A stretch of 64,000 nt of DNA from contig NZ_FOQH01000004.1 of assembly GCF_900113695.1 (NCBI RefSeq), forward strand, positions 1 through 64,000, given 5' to 3'. This document shows positions 1-8,351 of the stretch, one piece after another. The stretch's first letter is position 1. Each line of letters begins with the position of its first letter. Below the pieces are notes generated by a model. It saw only the letters and a program-made list of their open reading frames with translations. It made no database searches and was not told the origin of the DNA. The DNA comes from Albimonas pacifica (GTDB lineage Bacteria > Pseudomonadota > Alphaproteobacteria > Rhodobacterales > Rhodobacteraceae). The translations under genes and the position numbers were made by a program.

Positions 1-262
1 CGTCCCCGTCGTCGACGAGGCGGGCAGCGCCCTCGACATCAGCGCCGGCTCGCCCACCGCCTCGGCCGAGAAGGTCGGAGGCGTCGGCGGCCAGTTGGTC
101 AACGCCTCTGCCAGCCTCGGCGACAGCTACACGATCCATGCCGCCTTCGCCGCCGACGCGCTCTCCGTCGGACGCTGGAGGGTGCAGACCTGGCTGGAGC
201 TGGGCGGCGAGCCGCAGATGCTCGACCAGTTCGAGATCCGGGTTCAGGAGGCCAACGGCTGA
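1..262 (+). CDS. C-terminal fragment of an unrecognised protein
   Basis: An open frame enters from the left edge and ends at a TGA at 260-262, giving the last 86 residues of a protein whose start lies outside the window. The residues alternate small polar and hydrophobic positions, and the end contains a segment RWRVQTWLELGG followed by a beta-like QFEIRVQ ending. I do not recognise the family. A tail- or surface-type beta-sandwich domain would fit the composition, but that is only an impression. It runs towards pnp, so the next 520 bases are a convergent intergenic region. Confidence 0.55.
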   Translation, partial: VPVVDEAGSALDISAGSPTASAEKVGGVGGQLVNASASLGDSYTIHAAFAADALSVGRWRVQTWLELGGEPQMLDQFEIRVQEANG

Positions 263-345
263 GAGGGTTTCAAGGCCCGTTCAAGGGCCGGAAAAGTGCT
301 GACACTTTCCTTGCGCGCTTCGGCCAACAATTTTTGCGCGCTACA

Positions 346-570
346 CCCCTCCGGTCAAGGATCGCGAAGCGACCCGCGCTTGCGCGGGCTTGTCCTTGAC
401 CGGAGGGGGCGAGTCGCTCAGGCATCGCAAGCGAGAGACGGCTCCGGAGGACAGGCGCGGGCCTTGTTCTTGGGTGAGTCAGGAGCCCGCCGGAGGCTCC
501 CCCCTCTCCGATCCCTCTCCCCCTTTGCAGCCCGCGCGACGCAGCCAAGCCCGCCCGCAGGGCGCCTGCG
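346..570 (+). repeat. Nested-palindrome element, copy A (left arm truncated)
   Basis: First of four copies of a dispersed intergenic element. The apical hairpin (GGTCAAGGA ... TCCTTGACC, around 353-401) and the whole right arm up to ACAGGCGC (about 456) are present, but the outer left arm seen in copies C and D is missing; only about 16 bases (CCCCTCCGGTCAAGGA) pair. A tail follows with TTGTTCTTGGGTGAGTCAGG, the small hairpin GAGCC/GGCTC and the closing module CCGCCCGCAGGGCGCCTGCG. It lies between two convergent genes. Confidence 0.8.
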
Positions 571-733
571 AACCCGGGCGCCCGGCGCGCCCCTTCAGAA
601 CCGGATCGCGCGATCCGGGAAGGACGGCGTCCGCCTCCCCGGCGGCGGCGCGCAGCGGGCCGGGTGGTCGGGGTTGCGGCGCCTTCCGAGGCCAGGCCCG
701 CAGGCCGCCCCGGTTTCGGGCGGCGCGCAACGC

Positions 734-759
734 AAAGGGGCCCCGTCGCCGGGGCCCCT
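734..759 (-). terminator. Terminator of pnp
   Basis: A perfect 10-bp stem (AGGGGCCCCG / CGGGGCCCCT) with a TCGC loop lies 25 bases beyond the pnp stop. On the minus strand it is followed by a short TTT and then TTGCGTT-like sequence after two bases. This is the usual form of intrinsic terminator in a very GC-rich genome. Confidence 0.7.
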
Positions 760-784
760 CGCAACGTCCGGGGATGGGGAAGGC

Positions 785-2923
785 TCAGCCCTCCTCCTTC
801 TCCCGCACGATCTCTTCGCCGGTCTCCTGGTCGACGACCTTCATCGACAGGCGGGTCTTGCCGCGGTCGTCGAAGCCGAGCAGCTTCACGCGAACCTCCT
901 GGCCCTCCTTGACGAGGTCCTTGGGGTTGGCGCCGCGCTCGTTGGTCATCTGCGAGATGTGGACCAGGCCGTCGCGCTTGCCGAAGTAGTTCACGAAGGC
1001 GCCGAAATCCATGATCTTCACGACCTTGCCGCGGTAGATCTTGTTGATCTCCGGCTCGGCCACGATCGAGTTGATCAGCTCGCGCGCCTTCTCGATGCAG
1101 GCCGCGTCCGGCGAGGCCAGCTTGATCAGGCCCTCGTCGTTGATGTCGACCTTGGCGCCCGACTCCTCGACGATGCCGCGGATCACCTTGCCGCCCGAGC
1201 CGATCACTTCGCGGATCTTGTCGGGGTTGATCTGCATGGTCTCGATGCGCGGGGCGTGGGCGGAGAACTCCTGGCGGCCCGAGCTGAGCGCCTTGTTCAT
1301 CTCGCCCAGGATGTGCATCCGGCCGTCCTTGGCCTGCGCCAGGGCCTGCTGCATGATCGCGGGCGTGATGCCGGCGACCTTGATGTCCATCTGCAGCGAG
1401 GTCACGCCGTTCTCGGTGCCGGCCACCTTGAAGTCCATGTCGCCGAGGTGATCCTCGTCGCCCAGGATGTCGGTGAGCACCGCGAACTGGCCGTCGTCCT
1501 CGAGGATCAGGCCCATCGCGACGCCGGCCACGGGGGCCTTCAGCGGCACGCCCGCGTCCATCATCGACAGCGAGCCGCCGCAGACGGTGGCCATCGAGGA
1601 GGAGCCGTTGGACTCGGTGATCTCCGAGACCAGGCGGATCGTGTAGGGGAAGTCGGTCGCCGCCGGCAGCACCGCCTGCAGCGCGCGCCAGGCGAGCTTG
1701 CCGTGGCCGATCTCACGCCGGCCGGGCGCGCCCATGCGGCCGGTCTCGCCCACCGAGTAGGGGGGGAAGTTGTAGTGCAGCAGGAAGCGCTCGCGCCAGT
1801 CGCCTTCGAGCGCGTCGATGATCTGCTCGTCGTCGCCGGTGCCCAGCGTGGTCACGACCAGGGCCTGGGTCTCGCCGCGGGTGAAGAGCGAGGAGCCGTG
1901 GGTCCGGGGCAGCACGCCCACCTCGGCCAGGATCGGCCGCACGGTGGTGCGGTCGCGGCCGTCGATGCGGGCGCCGCCGGCGATCACGTCGCCGCGCAGG
2001 ACCGAGGACTCCAGCTTCTTGAAGCAGTCCTTCAGCGCCGGGCCGTCGGCCATGTCCTCGTCCGAGAGGGCCGCCTTCACCGTGTCGCGCGCGGCGGCGA
2101 TGGCGTCCTGGCGGGCCAGCTTGTCCTTGATCGCGAAGGCGGCGCGCATCGCGTCCTCGCCCGCGGCCTTGACCTTGGCGAAGAGGGCGGAGTTGTCCGG
2201 CGGCGTGAAGTCGAACGGCTCCTTGGCGGCGTCCTCGGCGAGCGAGATGATCATGTCGATCACCGGCTGCATCGCCTCGTGGCCGAAGGTCACCGCGCCC
2301 AGCATCTCCTCCTCGGAGAGCTCGTAGGCCTCGGACTCGACCATCATCACCGCGTCCTGGGTGCCGGCGATGACCAGGTTGAGGCGCTGATCGGGGTTCT
2401 CCATCAGCTTCTGCATGTCCTGGACGTCGGGGTTCAGGACATACTTGCCGTCGCAATAGCCGACGCGCGCGGCGCCGATCGGGCCCATGAAGGGCACGCC
2501 CGAGAGCGTCAGCGCGGCGGAGGCCGCGATCATCGCCACGATGTCGGGATCGTTGACCAGGTCATGCGACAGGACCGTGCAGACCACCTGCGTCTCGTGC
2601 TTGAAGCCCGGGACGAACAGGGGGCGGATCGGCCGGTCGATCAGGCGCGACGTCAGCGTCTCCTTCTCGGAGGGGCGCGCCTCGCGCTTGAAGAAGCCGC
2701 CGGGGATCTTGCCCGCGGCGTAGAACTTCTCCTGGTAGTGGACGGTCAGCGGGAAGAAATCGAGACCTTCCTTCGGCTTCTTGTCGAAGGTGACGGCGGC
2801 GTGGACGGTGGTCTCGCCCAGGGTGGCCAGCACCGAGCCGTCGGCCTGGCGCGCCACGCGCCCGGTCTCGAGGGTCAGCGTCTCGCCGCCCCACTCCATG
2901 GATTTCTTGTGGATCTGGAACAT
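785..2923 (-). CDS. pnp: Polyribonucleotide nucleotidyltransferase (PNPase)
   Basis: PNPase degrades RNA from the 3' end with phosphate and is part of the RNA degradosome. The 712-residue length matches the family. Two RNase PH-like core domains (about residues 1-210 and 300-545) are linked by an all-helical segment; a KH domain follows with its GxxG loop (IGSGGK, about residue 562), then an S1 domain ([17 protein letters not shown], about residue 625) and a charged tail ending EKEEG. The ATG is preceded on the minus strand by AAGGGAAACGAGA. It sits 299 bases downstream of rpsO, the usual rpsO-pnp order, and a strong hairpin between them could be an attenuator or processing site. Confidence 0.98.
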   Translation of the reverse strand: MFQIHKKSMEWGGETLTLETGRVARQADGSVLATLGETTVHAAVTFDKKPKEGLDFFPLTVHYQEKFYAAGKIPGGFFKREARPSEKETLTSRLIDRPIRPLFVPGFKHETQVVCTVLSHDLVNDPDIVAMIAASAALTLSGVPFMGPIGAARVGYCDGKYVLNPDVQDMQKLMENPDQRLNLVIAGTQDAVMMVESEAYELSEEEMLGAVTFGHEAMQPVIDMIISLAEDAAKEPFDFTPPDNSALFAKVKAAGEDAMRAAFAIKDKLARQDAIAAARDTVKAALSDEDMADGPALKDCFKKLESSVLRGDVIAGGARIDGRDRTTVRPILAEVGVLPRTHGSSLFTRGETQALVVTTLGTGDDEQIIDALEGDWRERFLLHYNFPPYSVGETGRMGAPGRREIGHGKLAWRALQAVLPAATDFPYTIRLVSEITESNGSSSMATVCGGSLSMMDAGVPLKAPVAGVAMGLILEDDGQFAVLTDILGDEDHLGDMDFKVAGTENGVTSLQMDIKVAGITPAIMQQALAQAKDGRMHILGEMNKALSSGRQEFSAHAPRIETMQINPDKIREVIGSGGKVIRGIVEESGAKVDINDEGLIKLASPDAACIEKARELINSIVAEPEINKIYRGKVVKIMDFGAFVNYFGKRDGLVHISQMTNERGANPKDLVKEGQEVRVKLLGFDDRGKTRLSMKVVDQETGEEIVREKEEG

Positions 2924-3190
2924 TCTCGTTTCCCTTCGGCGGCGTGGCGCCCCTGCGCTTCGCCGCGTTGCGCGCCCCCGGCCGGGCCGGTGCGGGCGCG
3001 GGCCCCTGGTTTCGTATCGCAGACGCTTCGACCCCGGGGCCTGGGGCGGAAACGAACGGACGGATCGGCGGGGCCGGTCTCGCCTCCCGGAGAGGGGCCC
3101 GTCGCCGGTGCGGCTTCCGCCCCGGGGGGCGGCGGGTTCAGGAGGGCGCGCCGCGCGTCGCTCTCCCTTCGCTCACGCCATTCAGATGGC

Positions 3191-3216
3191 GAAAGGCGCG
3201 CCCGGGGGCGCGCCTT
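3191..3216 (-). terminator. Hairpin between rpsO and pnp
   Basis: Directly after the rpsO stop the minus strand reads AAGGCGCGCC-CCCG-GGCGCGCCTT followed by TC; the stem is 10 bp and perfect. In many bacteria the rpsO-pnp spacer carries a partial terminator and RNase processing site, so this may reduce rather than block readthrough into pnp. Confidence 0.6.
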
Positions 3217-3222
3217 GGCCGC

Positions 3223-3492
3223 TCAGCGACGGATGCCGAGGCGGGTGATGATCGTCTTGTAGCGATCCTCGTCCTTGCCCTTCACGTAGTCCAGCAGCTT
3301 GCGGCGCTGGGCCACCATCTTCAGAAGGCCACGACGGGAGTGGTTGTCCTTCTTGTGCGACTTGAAGTGCTCGGTCAGGTTGGTGATCCGCTCGGTGAGG
3401 ATCGCCACCTGGACCTCGGGCGAGCCGGTGTCGCCGTCCTTGGTCGCGAATTCCTTGATCAGCGCTTCCTTGCGCTCGACGGTGATCGACAT
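3223..3492 (-). CDS. rpsO: 30S ribosomal protein S15
   Basis: S15 binds the central domain of 16S rRNA early in small-subunit assembly and forms an intersubunit bridge. The 89-residue product has the normal length and the family signature [14 protein letters not shown] followed by [15 protein letters not shown] and the LDYVKGKD...Y...I..LGIRR ending. The start ATG at 3492 has a strong AAGGAGG ribosome site seven bases upstream; the frame stays open further upstream but that part is not coding. It is followed by pnp. The upstream spacer to rpoH carries a copy of the palindromic element, and truB, often found beside rpsO, is absent. Confidence 0.98.
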   Translation of the reverse strand: MSITVERKEALIKEFATKDGDTGSPEVQVAILTERITNLTEHFKSHKKDNHSRRGLLKMVAQRRKLLDYVKGKDEDRYKTIITRLGIRR

Positions 3493-3676
3493 CGGGGGCC
3501 TCCTTGGGCTTGGGGGTTCATCGGCGGGGGCCAGGGGCCTCCGCTCCGGTCGGGCGCACGCCGGGATGTCGTCCAGCGCGGTCCTTGGCGGAAGTGCGGG
3601 CTTATGCACCGGATCGCGCGGGAAGGGAAGAGGGTTCCGTTGCGGCGCAACGGGGCCCGGATGGGGGCGGGGGGGC

Positions 3677-3949
3677 CGCAGGCGCCCTGCGGGCGGGCTT
3701 GGCGGGGGCGCTCGGTCGGGGGACGGTGGAGGGGATTGGGGAGGGCGGAGCCTCCGGCGGGCTCCTGACTCACCCAAGAACAAGCCCCGCGCCTGTCCTC
3801 CGGATCCGTCCATCGCGTCTGATGCCTGAGCGACTCGGCAGGATCGGTCAAGGACAAGCCGCGCAAGCGCGGTCGCTTCGCGATCCTTGACCGCTCCCGC
3901 CGAGTCGCTCTTACGGCATCCGCGATGGACGGCTCCGGAGAACAGGCGC
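3677..3949 (-). repeat. Nested-palindrome element, copy B (minus orientation)
   Basis: Full-length copy in inverse orientation to the other three. The core palindrome is 3789-3949: outer arms GCGCCTGTCCTCCGGATCC / GGCTCCGGAGAACAGGCGC, middle arm CCATCGC/GCGATGG, inner arm GAGCGACTCG/CGAGTCGCTC, and the apical GGTCAAGGA/TCCTTGACC pair. The tail (3677-3788) ends with CCGCAGGCGCCCTGCGGGCG. It fills the spacer between the rpoH 3' end and the rpsO start, ending about 185 bases upstream of the rpsO start, so it might affect rpsO transcription. Confidence 0.85.
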
Positions 3950-4064
3950 TCTGCGAGGGCTGGCGGGCGTCGCGCCATGGCGCTTCGACGGCCGGGGCGG
4001 GCCAGGAGGCCGGCGGGGAGCGCCGGACGGAAAGCGCCGAAACGGCGAGGCGGGAGGCGGATGC

Positions 4065-4096
4065 GGAACCGCCCGCGGCGGGGCGCGGGCGGTTCC
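4065..4096 (-). terminator. Terminator-like hairpin after rpoH
   Basis: Perfect 12-bp stem GGAACCGCCCGC / GCGGGCGGTTCC with an 8-base loop, 32 bases after the rpoH stop. There is no real T run on the minus strand, so it may act with Rho or mainly as a 3' end stabiliser. Confidence 0.5.
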
Positions 4097-4128
4097 TTCG
4101 TTCTCGTCGTCGGAGCGGCCGGGGAGCC

Positions 4129-5028
4129 TCAGGCGATCTCGCGGATCAGGCCCTTTTCGGCGGCGAGCTCGCGCATCTTCTTCTGCAGCTTCTCGAAGGC
4201 CCGGACCTCGATCTGGCGGACGCGCTCGCGGCTGACGTCGTAGACCTTGGAGAGGTCCTCCAGCGTCACCGGGTCGTCCTTCAGGCGACGCTCGGTCAGG
4301 ATGTGGCGCTCGCGCTCGTTGAGGCTCTCCATCGCGGCCATCAGCAGCTCGCGGCGGCTCTCGAGCTCGTTGCGCTCGGCGTATTCGGCGGCCTGGTCGG
4401 CGTCGTCGTCGGCCAGCCAGTCCTGCCACTCGGCCGAACCCTCGCCGTCCGCCTTCAGCGGCGCGTTCAGCGAGGCGTCGCCGCCCGAGAGGCGCCGGTT
4501 CATCGCGATCACCTCGTCATGGGTGACGCCCAGGTTCTTGGCGATGGTCTCGACGTTCTCGGGGCGAAGGTCGCCCTCCTCCAGCGCGCCGATGCGGTTC
4601 TTGGCCTTGCGCAGGTTGAAGAACAGCTTCTTCTGCGCCGCGGTGGTGCCCATCTTCACCAGCGACCACGACCGCAGGATGTATTCCTGGATGGCCGCAC
4701 GAATCCACCACATGGCGTAGGTCGCCAGACGGAAGCCCTTCTCGGGGTCGAAACGCTTGACGGCCTGCATCAGGCCCACGTTCGCCTCCGAGATCACTTC
4801 CGCGGTCGGCAGGCCGTAGCCGCGGTAGCCCATGGCGATCTTGGCCGCGAGACGCAGGTGCGACGTCACCATCTTGTGCGCCGCCTCCTTGTCGTCGTGG
4901 TCCGCCCAGGCCTTGGCCAGCATGTACTCCTCTTCCGGCTCCAGCATCGGGAACTTCCGGATCTCCTGCAGATAGCGGGAGAGCCCCTGTTCCGGCGACG
5001 GCGCCGGGAGCTTGGCGTATGTGGTCAT
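4129..5028 (-). CDS. rpoH: RNA polymerase heat-shock sigma factor RpoH
   Basis: Sigma-32 type factor that directs RNA polymerase to heat-shock and stress promoters. The 299-residue product has region 2 (residues 53-122, with the DPEKGFRLATYAMWWIRAAI core), the RpoH box QKKLFFNLR at 132-140 that marks this subfamily and its FtsH/DnaK-dependent turnover, and a region 4.2 helix-turn-helix at about 255-285 (LEDLSKVYDVSRERVRQIE). I chose the ATG at 5028 because AAGGAGGG lies six bases upstream; an in-frame start 54 bases earlier has no such site. Rhodobacterales often have two RpoH paralogues; which one this is cannot be told here. It is followed by rpsO after a palindromic repeat. Confidence 0.96.
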   Translation of the reverse strand: MTTYAKLPAPSPEQGLSRYLQEIRKFPMLEPEEEYMLAKAWADHDDKEAAHKMVTSHLRLAAKIAMGYRGYGLPTAEVISEANVGLMQAVKRFDPEKGFRLATYAMWWIRAAIQEYILRSWSLVKMGTTAAQKKLFFNLRKAKNRIGALEEGDLRPENVETIAKNLGVTHDEVIAMNRRLSGGDASLNAPLKADGEGSAEWQDWLADDDADQAAEYAERNELESRRELLMAAMESLNERERHILTERRLKDDPVTLEDLSKVYDVSRERVRQIEVRAFEKLQKKMRELAAEKGLIREIA

Positions 5029-5120
5029 GCATCCCTCCTTCGCCCACGCCCCGCCCGCGCGGTCGCGGGATCCAGGGCGCAACGGGCCTTCGGGGGACGC
5101 CGGGCGTCCTCCGGAAAAGC

Positions 5121-5153
5121 CATATGGTGACGTCGGAACGTTAAGACAACGTT
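5121..5153 (-). promoter_or_regulatory. Possible rpoH promoter with paired AACGTT sites
   Basis: On the minus strand TTGTCT (5149-5144) and CATATG (5126-5121) are 17 bases apart, about 90 bases before the rpoH start. Two AACGTT palindromes (5137-5142 and 5148-5153) are 11 bp apart, one helical turn, and one overlaps the -35 element, which would suit a dimeric regulator. The -10 match is weak. Confidence 0.3.
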
Positions 5154-5203
5154 TGGGGCGGTTTCCTGTTCGTGAGCTGACCGGACCGGGGAATCCGCCC
5201 CTC

Positions 5204-6274
5204 TCAGCCCGGCGGCGAAGCGGGCGGCGGCGCGGCGGCGGACTTGCCCTCGGTCTCCTTCAGGGCGTTGGGGATGAACATCTCCGAGAAGCCGGCGAGG
5301 AAGGCGAACAGCAGCAGCGTCGTGCCCGCATGGGCCGCGTCGACGCCGGCCATGATCCAGCCGCCCTGGATCAGCAGCACCGCGACGCCGGCCGCGATCG
5401 CCCCCGTGGCGATCCGCGAGGCGCCCAGCACCACCATCTCGGCCAGCGAGATGGCGTGGTCCACCTTCACCTTGCCCAGCGCGTAGATCACCGAGAAATA
5501 CGAGCCCACCGCCCCGGTCAGCAGCAGGTTCGCCACCGCCGGGAGACCCTCGTCCGGGGCGCCCAGCGGGCCGAAGAACCGCGCCGCCGCCGCCGAGAAC
5601 ATCGCCGCCAGGATCACGCACAGCGCCAGCGCCACGCTGGCGCCGACCAGGTAGCGGCTGCGCACGATGCTGTCGCGATAGGTCTCGATGGCCGCGCGGG
5701 CCCGCGAGATCAGCCCGGAGGCCACCTCCGGGCTGCCGTCCAGCGCCGCGGCCACCGCCTGCGCCGCCTGCCACATCGAGCGCTCGCGGATCGCCTCGTA
5801 GTTCTGCTGGGCGACGTCGAGCGGCAGCACCGGGCGAGCGCCCACGATCGCCGTGACCATCGCCGCCACGTCGGAAGAGAGGCCGTGGTAGCGCTCGCGG
5901 AACGCGCGCCCGTCGCCGTGGCGCACCGCATAGCGCAGGGCCCGCAGCCCGCCGTCGCCCGAGGGCGCGTCCCGGTCCTCGGTCGAGAACACCATGTACT
6001 GGTCGGTGCACACGTAGATGCGCACCACGCGCTCGCCCAGCTCGGCGACGAGCTCGTCGAGCCAGGCCTTGAACCGGTCCCCGGCCGCCGCGCCGGCGGG
6101 CGCCGGGTCTTCGGCCGCGCGCGCCTGGTCGTACCCGTTCCCGTCCGCGTCCCCGTCCGCCTCCGGGATCGGCATCGCCATGCCGACGTCGGCGTCCCGG
6201 GGCCTGGGCGCGTCGGCCTTGCCGGCGGCGGCGTCGCCCCGGTCGGAGTCCTCGCTGGAGCCGTCTCGCGGCAT
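5204..6274 (-). CDS. Four-helix membrane protein of unknown function
   Basis: A 356-residue protein not recognised by name. The first 65 residues are acidic, Gly/Ala-rich and probably disordered. Residues 66-205 look like a soluble mixed domain (KAWLDELVAELG, VRIYVCTDQYMVFST). Four hydrophobic segments follow at about 208-233, 245-267, 287-309 and 317-336. The last carries AFLAGFSEMFIPNAL, similar to the AGFSE-x-x-x-P ending I associate with small transmembrane modules in bacterial conflict-type proteins; that link is from memory and uncertain. The ATG at 6274 has GGGAGGG nine bases upstream. It separates rluD from rpoH, which are usually neighbours in this group, so it may be a late insertion. 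Confidence 0.8.
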   Translation of the reverse strand: MPRDGSSEDSDRGDAAAGKADAPRPRDADVGMAMPIPEADGDADGNGYDQARAAEDPAPAGAAAGDRFKAWLDELVAELGERVVRIYVCTDQYMVFSTEDRDAPSGDGGLRALRYAVRHGDGRAFRERYHGLSSDVAAMVTAIVGARPVLPLDVAQQNYEAIRERSMWQAAQAVAAALDGSPEVASGLISRARAAIETYRDSIVRSRYLVGASVALALCVILAAMFSAAAARFFGPLGAPDEGLPAVANLLLTGAVGSYFSVIYALGKVKVDHAISLAEMVVLGASRIATGAIAAGVAVLLIQGGWIMAGVDAAHAGTTLLLFAFLAGFSEMFIPNALKETEGKSAAAPPPASPPG

Positions 6275-6400
6275 GGTCGGCCACCCTCCCCTCAAGCCAT
6301 TTCCGCGCCCGCGCGCGGAGAATGGCGGGAGGCTGGCCCCGGGAAGACGCAACGTCAAGACCATTCCGGCAAGCGGTTCACCCCGCCGGCGGACGGCGCC

Positions 6401-7510
6401 TCACAGCCCCAGCGCGTCGGCCAGCGCCTGCATGTCGGGGGGCAGCGGCGCCTCGAAGCGCATCGCCTCGCCGGTCACCGGGTGGTCGAAGCCGAGCGTG
6501 GCGGCGTGCAGCGCCTGGCGGGGGAAGGCGGAGAGCGCCTCGACCGCCGCCTCGCCCAGCTCTCCCGGCGCCTTGCGCGAGCGGCCGCCGTAGACCGCGT
6601 CGCCCACCAGCGGGCAGCCCAGCCAGCTCATGTGCACGCGGATCTGATGGGTGCGCCCGGTCTCCAGCCGGCACTCGACGCGGCTGACGGCGGGGCGCGC
6701 GGCAGGGCCCGCATGGGCGAGCGTGCGCAGATGCGAGACCGCGATCCGCCCGCCGGACTTCGCGACCGCCATCCGCTTGCGGTCGGCGCGGTGGCGGTCG
6801 ATGCGCGTCTCGACCCTGAGCCAGCCGCCGCCCTCGTCCTCCACCCCCGGCAGGCCCAGCGCCCGGGGGTCCGAGGTCAGGGGCGCCGACCAGGCGAAGG
6901 CCTGGTAGGCGCGCTCGAGGTCGTGGGCGGCGAAGCGCTCGGACAGGCCGTGGTGGGCGGCGTCGGACTTCGCGACCACCAGCAGGCCGGAGGTGTCCTT
7001 GTCGATGCGGTGCACGATGCCCGGCCGCGCCTCGCCGCCGACGCCCGACAGCGAGCCGGCGCAATGCGCCAGCAGGGCGTTGACCAGCGTGCCGGTCGTC
7101 GCGCCCGGCGCGGGGTGCACCACCATGCCCGCGGGCTTGTTCACCACGATCAGGTGCGCGTCCTCGAAGACCACGTCGAGCGGGATCGCCTCGGGCAGGG
7201 GCCGGGCGGGCGCGGGGGCGGGGAGGGCGACCGTCCAGGCCTCGCCGGCCTTGACCTTGGCGCGCGCGTCGCGCACCACCGCTCCGTCCCGCTCGGCGGC
7301 GCCGCCCTCCACCAGCGCGCGCAGGCGCGAGCGGCTCAGGCCCGCCGGCGCCAGCGTCGCGAGGGCCTTGTCCAGGCGCTCCCCCTCCAGCGCCTCGGGG
7401 ATCTCGAACAGGAGGGGGCCGGACGCGGCCGGATCCGGCGCGCCGGAGACATCGTCCCCGTCGTCCGCCAGGTCGGCGTCGTCTTGGTCATCGGTCAGGT
7501 GCTCGCTCAT
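6401..7510 (-). CDS. rluD: 23S rRNA pseudouridine synthase (RluD family)
   Basis: Isomerises uridines of helix 69 of 23S rRNA to pseudouridine. An acidic leader of about 40 residues precedes an S4 RNA-binding domain (ERLDKALATLAPAGLSRSRL, 44-63). The catalytic domain follows with the NKPAGMVVHP motif at 124-133 and the active-site motif HRIDKDTSGLLVVAK at 167-181, where the first Asp (D170) is the expected nucleophile. The length, 369 residues, is slightly above average because of the leader. The ATG at 7510 overlaps the start codon of the divergent gene (CATG at 7508-7511), so this gene's promoter must lie inside that neighbour or be shared with it. Confidence 0.94.
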   Translation of the reverse strand: MSEHLTDDQDDADLADDGDDVSGAPDPAASGPLLFEIPEALEGERLDKALATLAPAGLSRSRLRALVEGGAAERDGAVVRDARAKVKAGEAWTVALPAPAPARPLPEAIPLDVVFEDAHLIVVNKPAGMVVHPAPGATTGTLVNALLAHCAGSLSGVGGEARPGIVHRIDKDTSGLLVVAKSDAAHHGLSERFAAHDLERAYQAFAWSAPLTSDPRALGLPGVEDEGGGWLRVETRIDRHRADRKRMAVAKSGGRIAVSHLRTLAHAGPAARPAVSRVECRLETGRTHQIRVHMSWLGCPLVGDAVYGGRSRKAPGELGEAAVEALSAFPRQALHAATLGFDHPVTGEAMRFEAPLPPDMQALADALGL

Positions 7511-7859
7511 GTCCCGCAACCTATCTCCTGCGCTCGCCGAGGACGAGGACGAGTTTCCCGAGCCCCCGCGCCTGCGACGCCTGCGCTGGATGGTGTCGGG
7601 GCTGATGGTGACGATGATGCTGGGCGTGGCGGTGATCGCGGTCACCATCGCGGTGCGCCTGTGGGCGCCCCAGCCCGCCGCCCAGCCGGTGACGGCCGAG
7701 GCGCTGAGCCTGCCCGAGGGCGCCGAGATCACCGCGCTGGGCGCCTCGTCCGTCGAGATCCTGGCCACCGTGCGCCTGCCCGACGGGACCGAGGCGCTGC
7801 TGACCTTCCGCCGCGCGGACGGCGAGCGGCTGTCCCAGACCCCGATCCGGCGGGAGTGA
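7509..7859 (+). CDS. Small single-span membrane protein (DUF6476-like)
   Basis: A 116-residue protein with a charged N-terminus rich in Glu, Pro and Arg, one strong transmembrane helix (about 28-50, MVSGLMVTMMLGVAVIAVTI) and a C-terminal soluble part with a repeated beta-type pattern (SLPEGAEITALGASSVEILATVRLPDGTEALLTF). It resembles the small DUF6476 proteins found next to rluD in Rhodobacterales; function unknown. The periplasmic part resembles one blade-like hairpin. Its ATG at 7509 shares two bases with the ATG of rluD on the other strand. No ribosome site is evident upstream. Confidence 0.85.
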   Translation: MSRNLSPALAEDEDEFPEPPRLRRLRWMVSGLMVTMMLGVAVIAVTIAVRLWAPQPAAQPVTAEALSLPEGAEITALGASSVEILATVRLPDGTEALLTFRRADGERLSQTPIRRE

Positions 7860-8023
7860 GCGGCGGCGACGACGGATCGGCCCCCGCCCGCGCCGGCCGC
7901 GCCGGGCGTCGCCTCCCGCAGGCGGGGCCAGGCGGGCGGGGCCGGGCGGGCGGGGCCGGAGGGCCTCCCGGGGCTCCTGCCATTCGGTCGCAGGAAATTT
8001 TCGAGGGGGCTCAGGAGGTCCCC

Positions 8024-8052
8024 TTGACTCCCCTCCGGCTCCCGAATATCTC
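8024..8052 (+). promoter_or_regulatory. Promoter of tRNA-Glu
   Basis: TTGACT at 8024-8029 and TATCTC at 8047-8052, 17 bases apart, about 27 bases before the tRNA 5' end. The -35 box matches the alphaproteobacterial TTGAC pattern well; the -10 box is weaker. Confidence 0.5.
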
Positions 8053-8078
8053 CCCGCTCAACGCAGCCGAGGCATCCT

Positions 8079-8153
8079 GTCCCCTTCGTCTAGCGGTTAG
8101 GACGCCACCCTCTCACGGTGGAAACAGGGGTTCGATTCCCCTAGGGGATGCCA
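8079..8153 (+). tRNA. tRNA-Glu (anticodon CUC)
   Basis: The acceptor stem GTCCCCT pairs with AGGGGAT (one G-T wobble), discriminator G, and CCA is encoded at 8151-8153. The anticodon stem CCACC/GGTGG (8105-8109, 8117-8121) encloses CTCTCAC, putting the anticodon CTC at 8112-8114. The T arm AGGGG-TTCGATT-CCCCT is complete, and the D arm includes TAGCGGTTAGGA. This is the minor Glu isoacceptor reading GAG, a very common codon in this genome. A promoter precedes it and a strong terminator follows. Confidence 0.97.
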
Positions 8154-8174
8154 ATCTTCCGCGGCTCGCGGACC

Positions 8175-8210
8175 AGGGCCGACGCCACCAGCGTCGGCCC
8201 TTTCGCTTTT
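8175..8210 (+). terminator. Terminator after tRNA-Glu
   Basis: Perfect 11-bp stem AGGGCCGACGC / GCGTCGGCCCT with a CACCA loop, followed by TTTCGCTTTT. One of the clearest intrinsic terminators in the window; it shows the tRNA is a single-gene transcript. Confidence 0.85.
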
Positions 8211-8351
8211 CCGGACATCGGCTTGCGGGCGGCGGCTCGCGGACGGCGGCTTGCGGGCGCCCTGCGGGAGACGCTTGACGGGCTCGGGCGTCCTGCGGGA
8301 CACAGCCTGCGGCGCCGCCGCCCTGGCGCGCCGGATCGCGCGGAGACCGCC

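Noticed and set aside
346-570. Protein-coding meaning of the nested-palindrome copies (a frame reading VLDRRGRVAQAS recurs)
   Set aside because: The frame is not kept between copies, has no start signal, and the changes preserve base pairing rather than amino acids.
7511-7768. An N-terminal extension of rluD on the minus strand
   Set aside because: It lies antisense to the DUF6476-like gene and lacks any S4 or leader features; the ATG at 7510 fits the family better.
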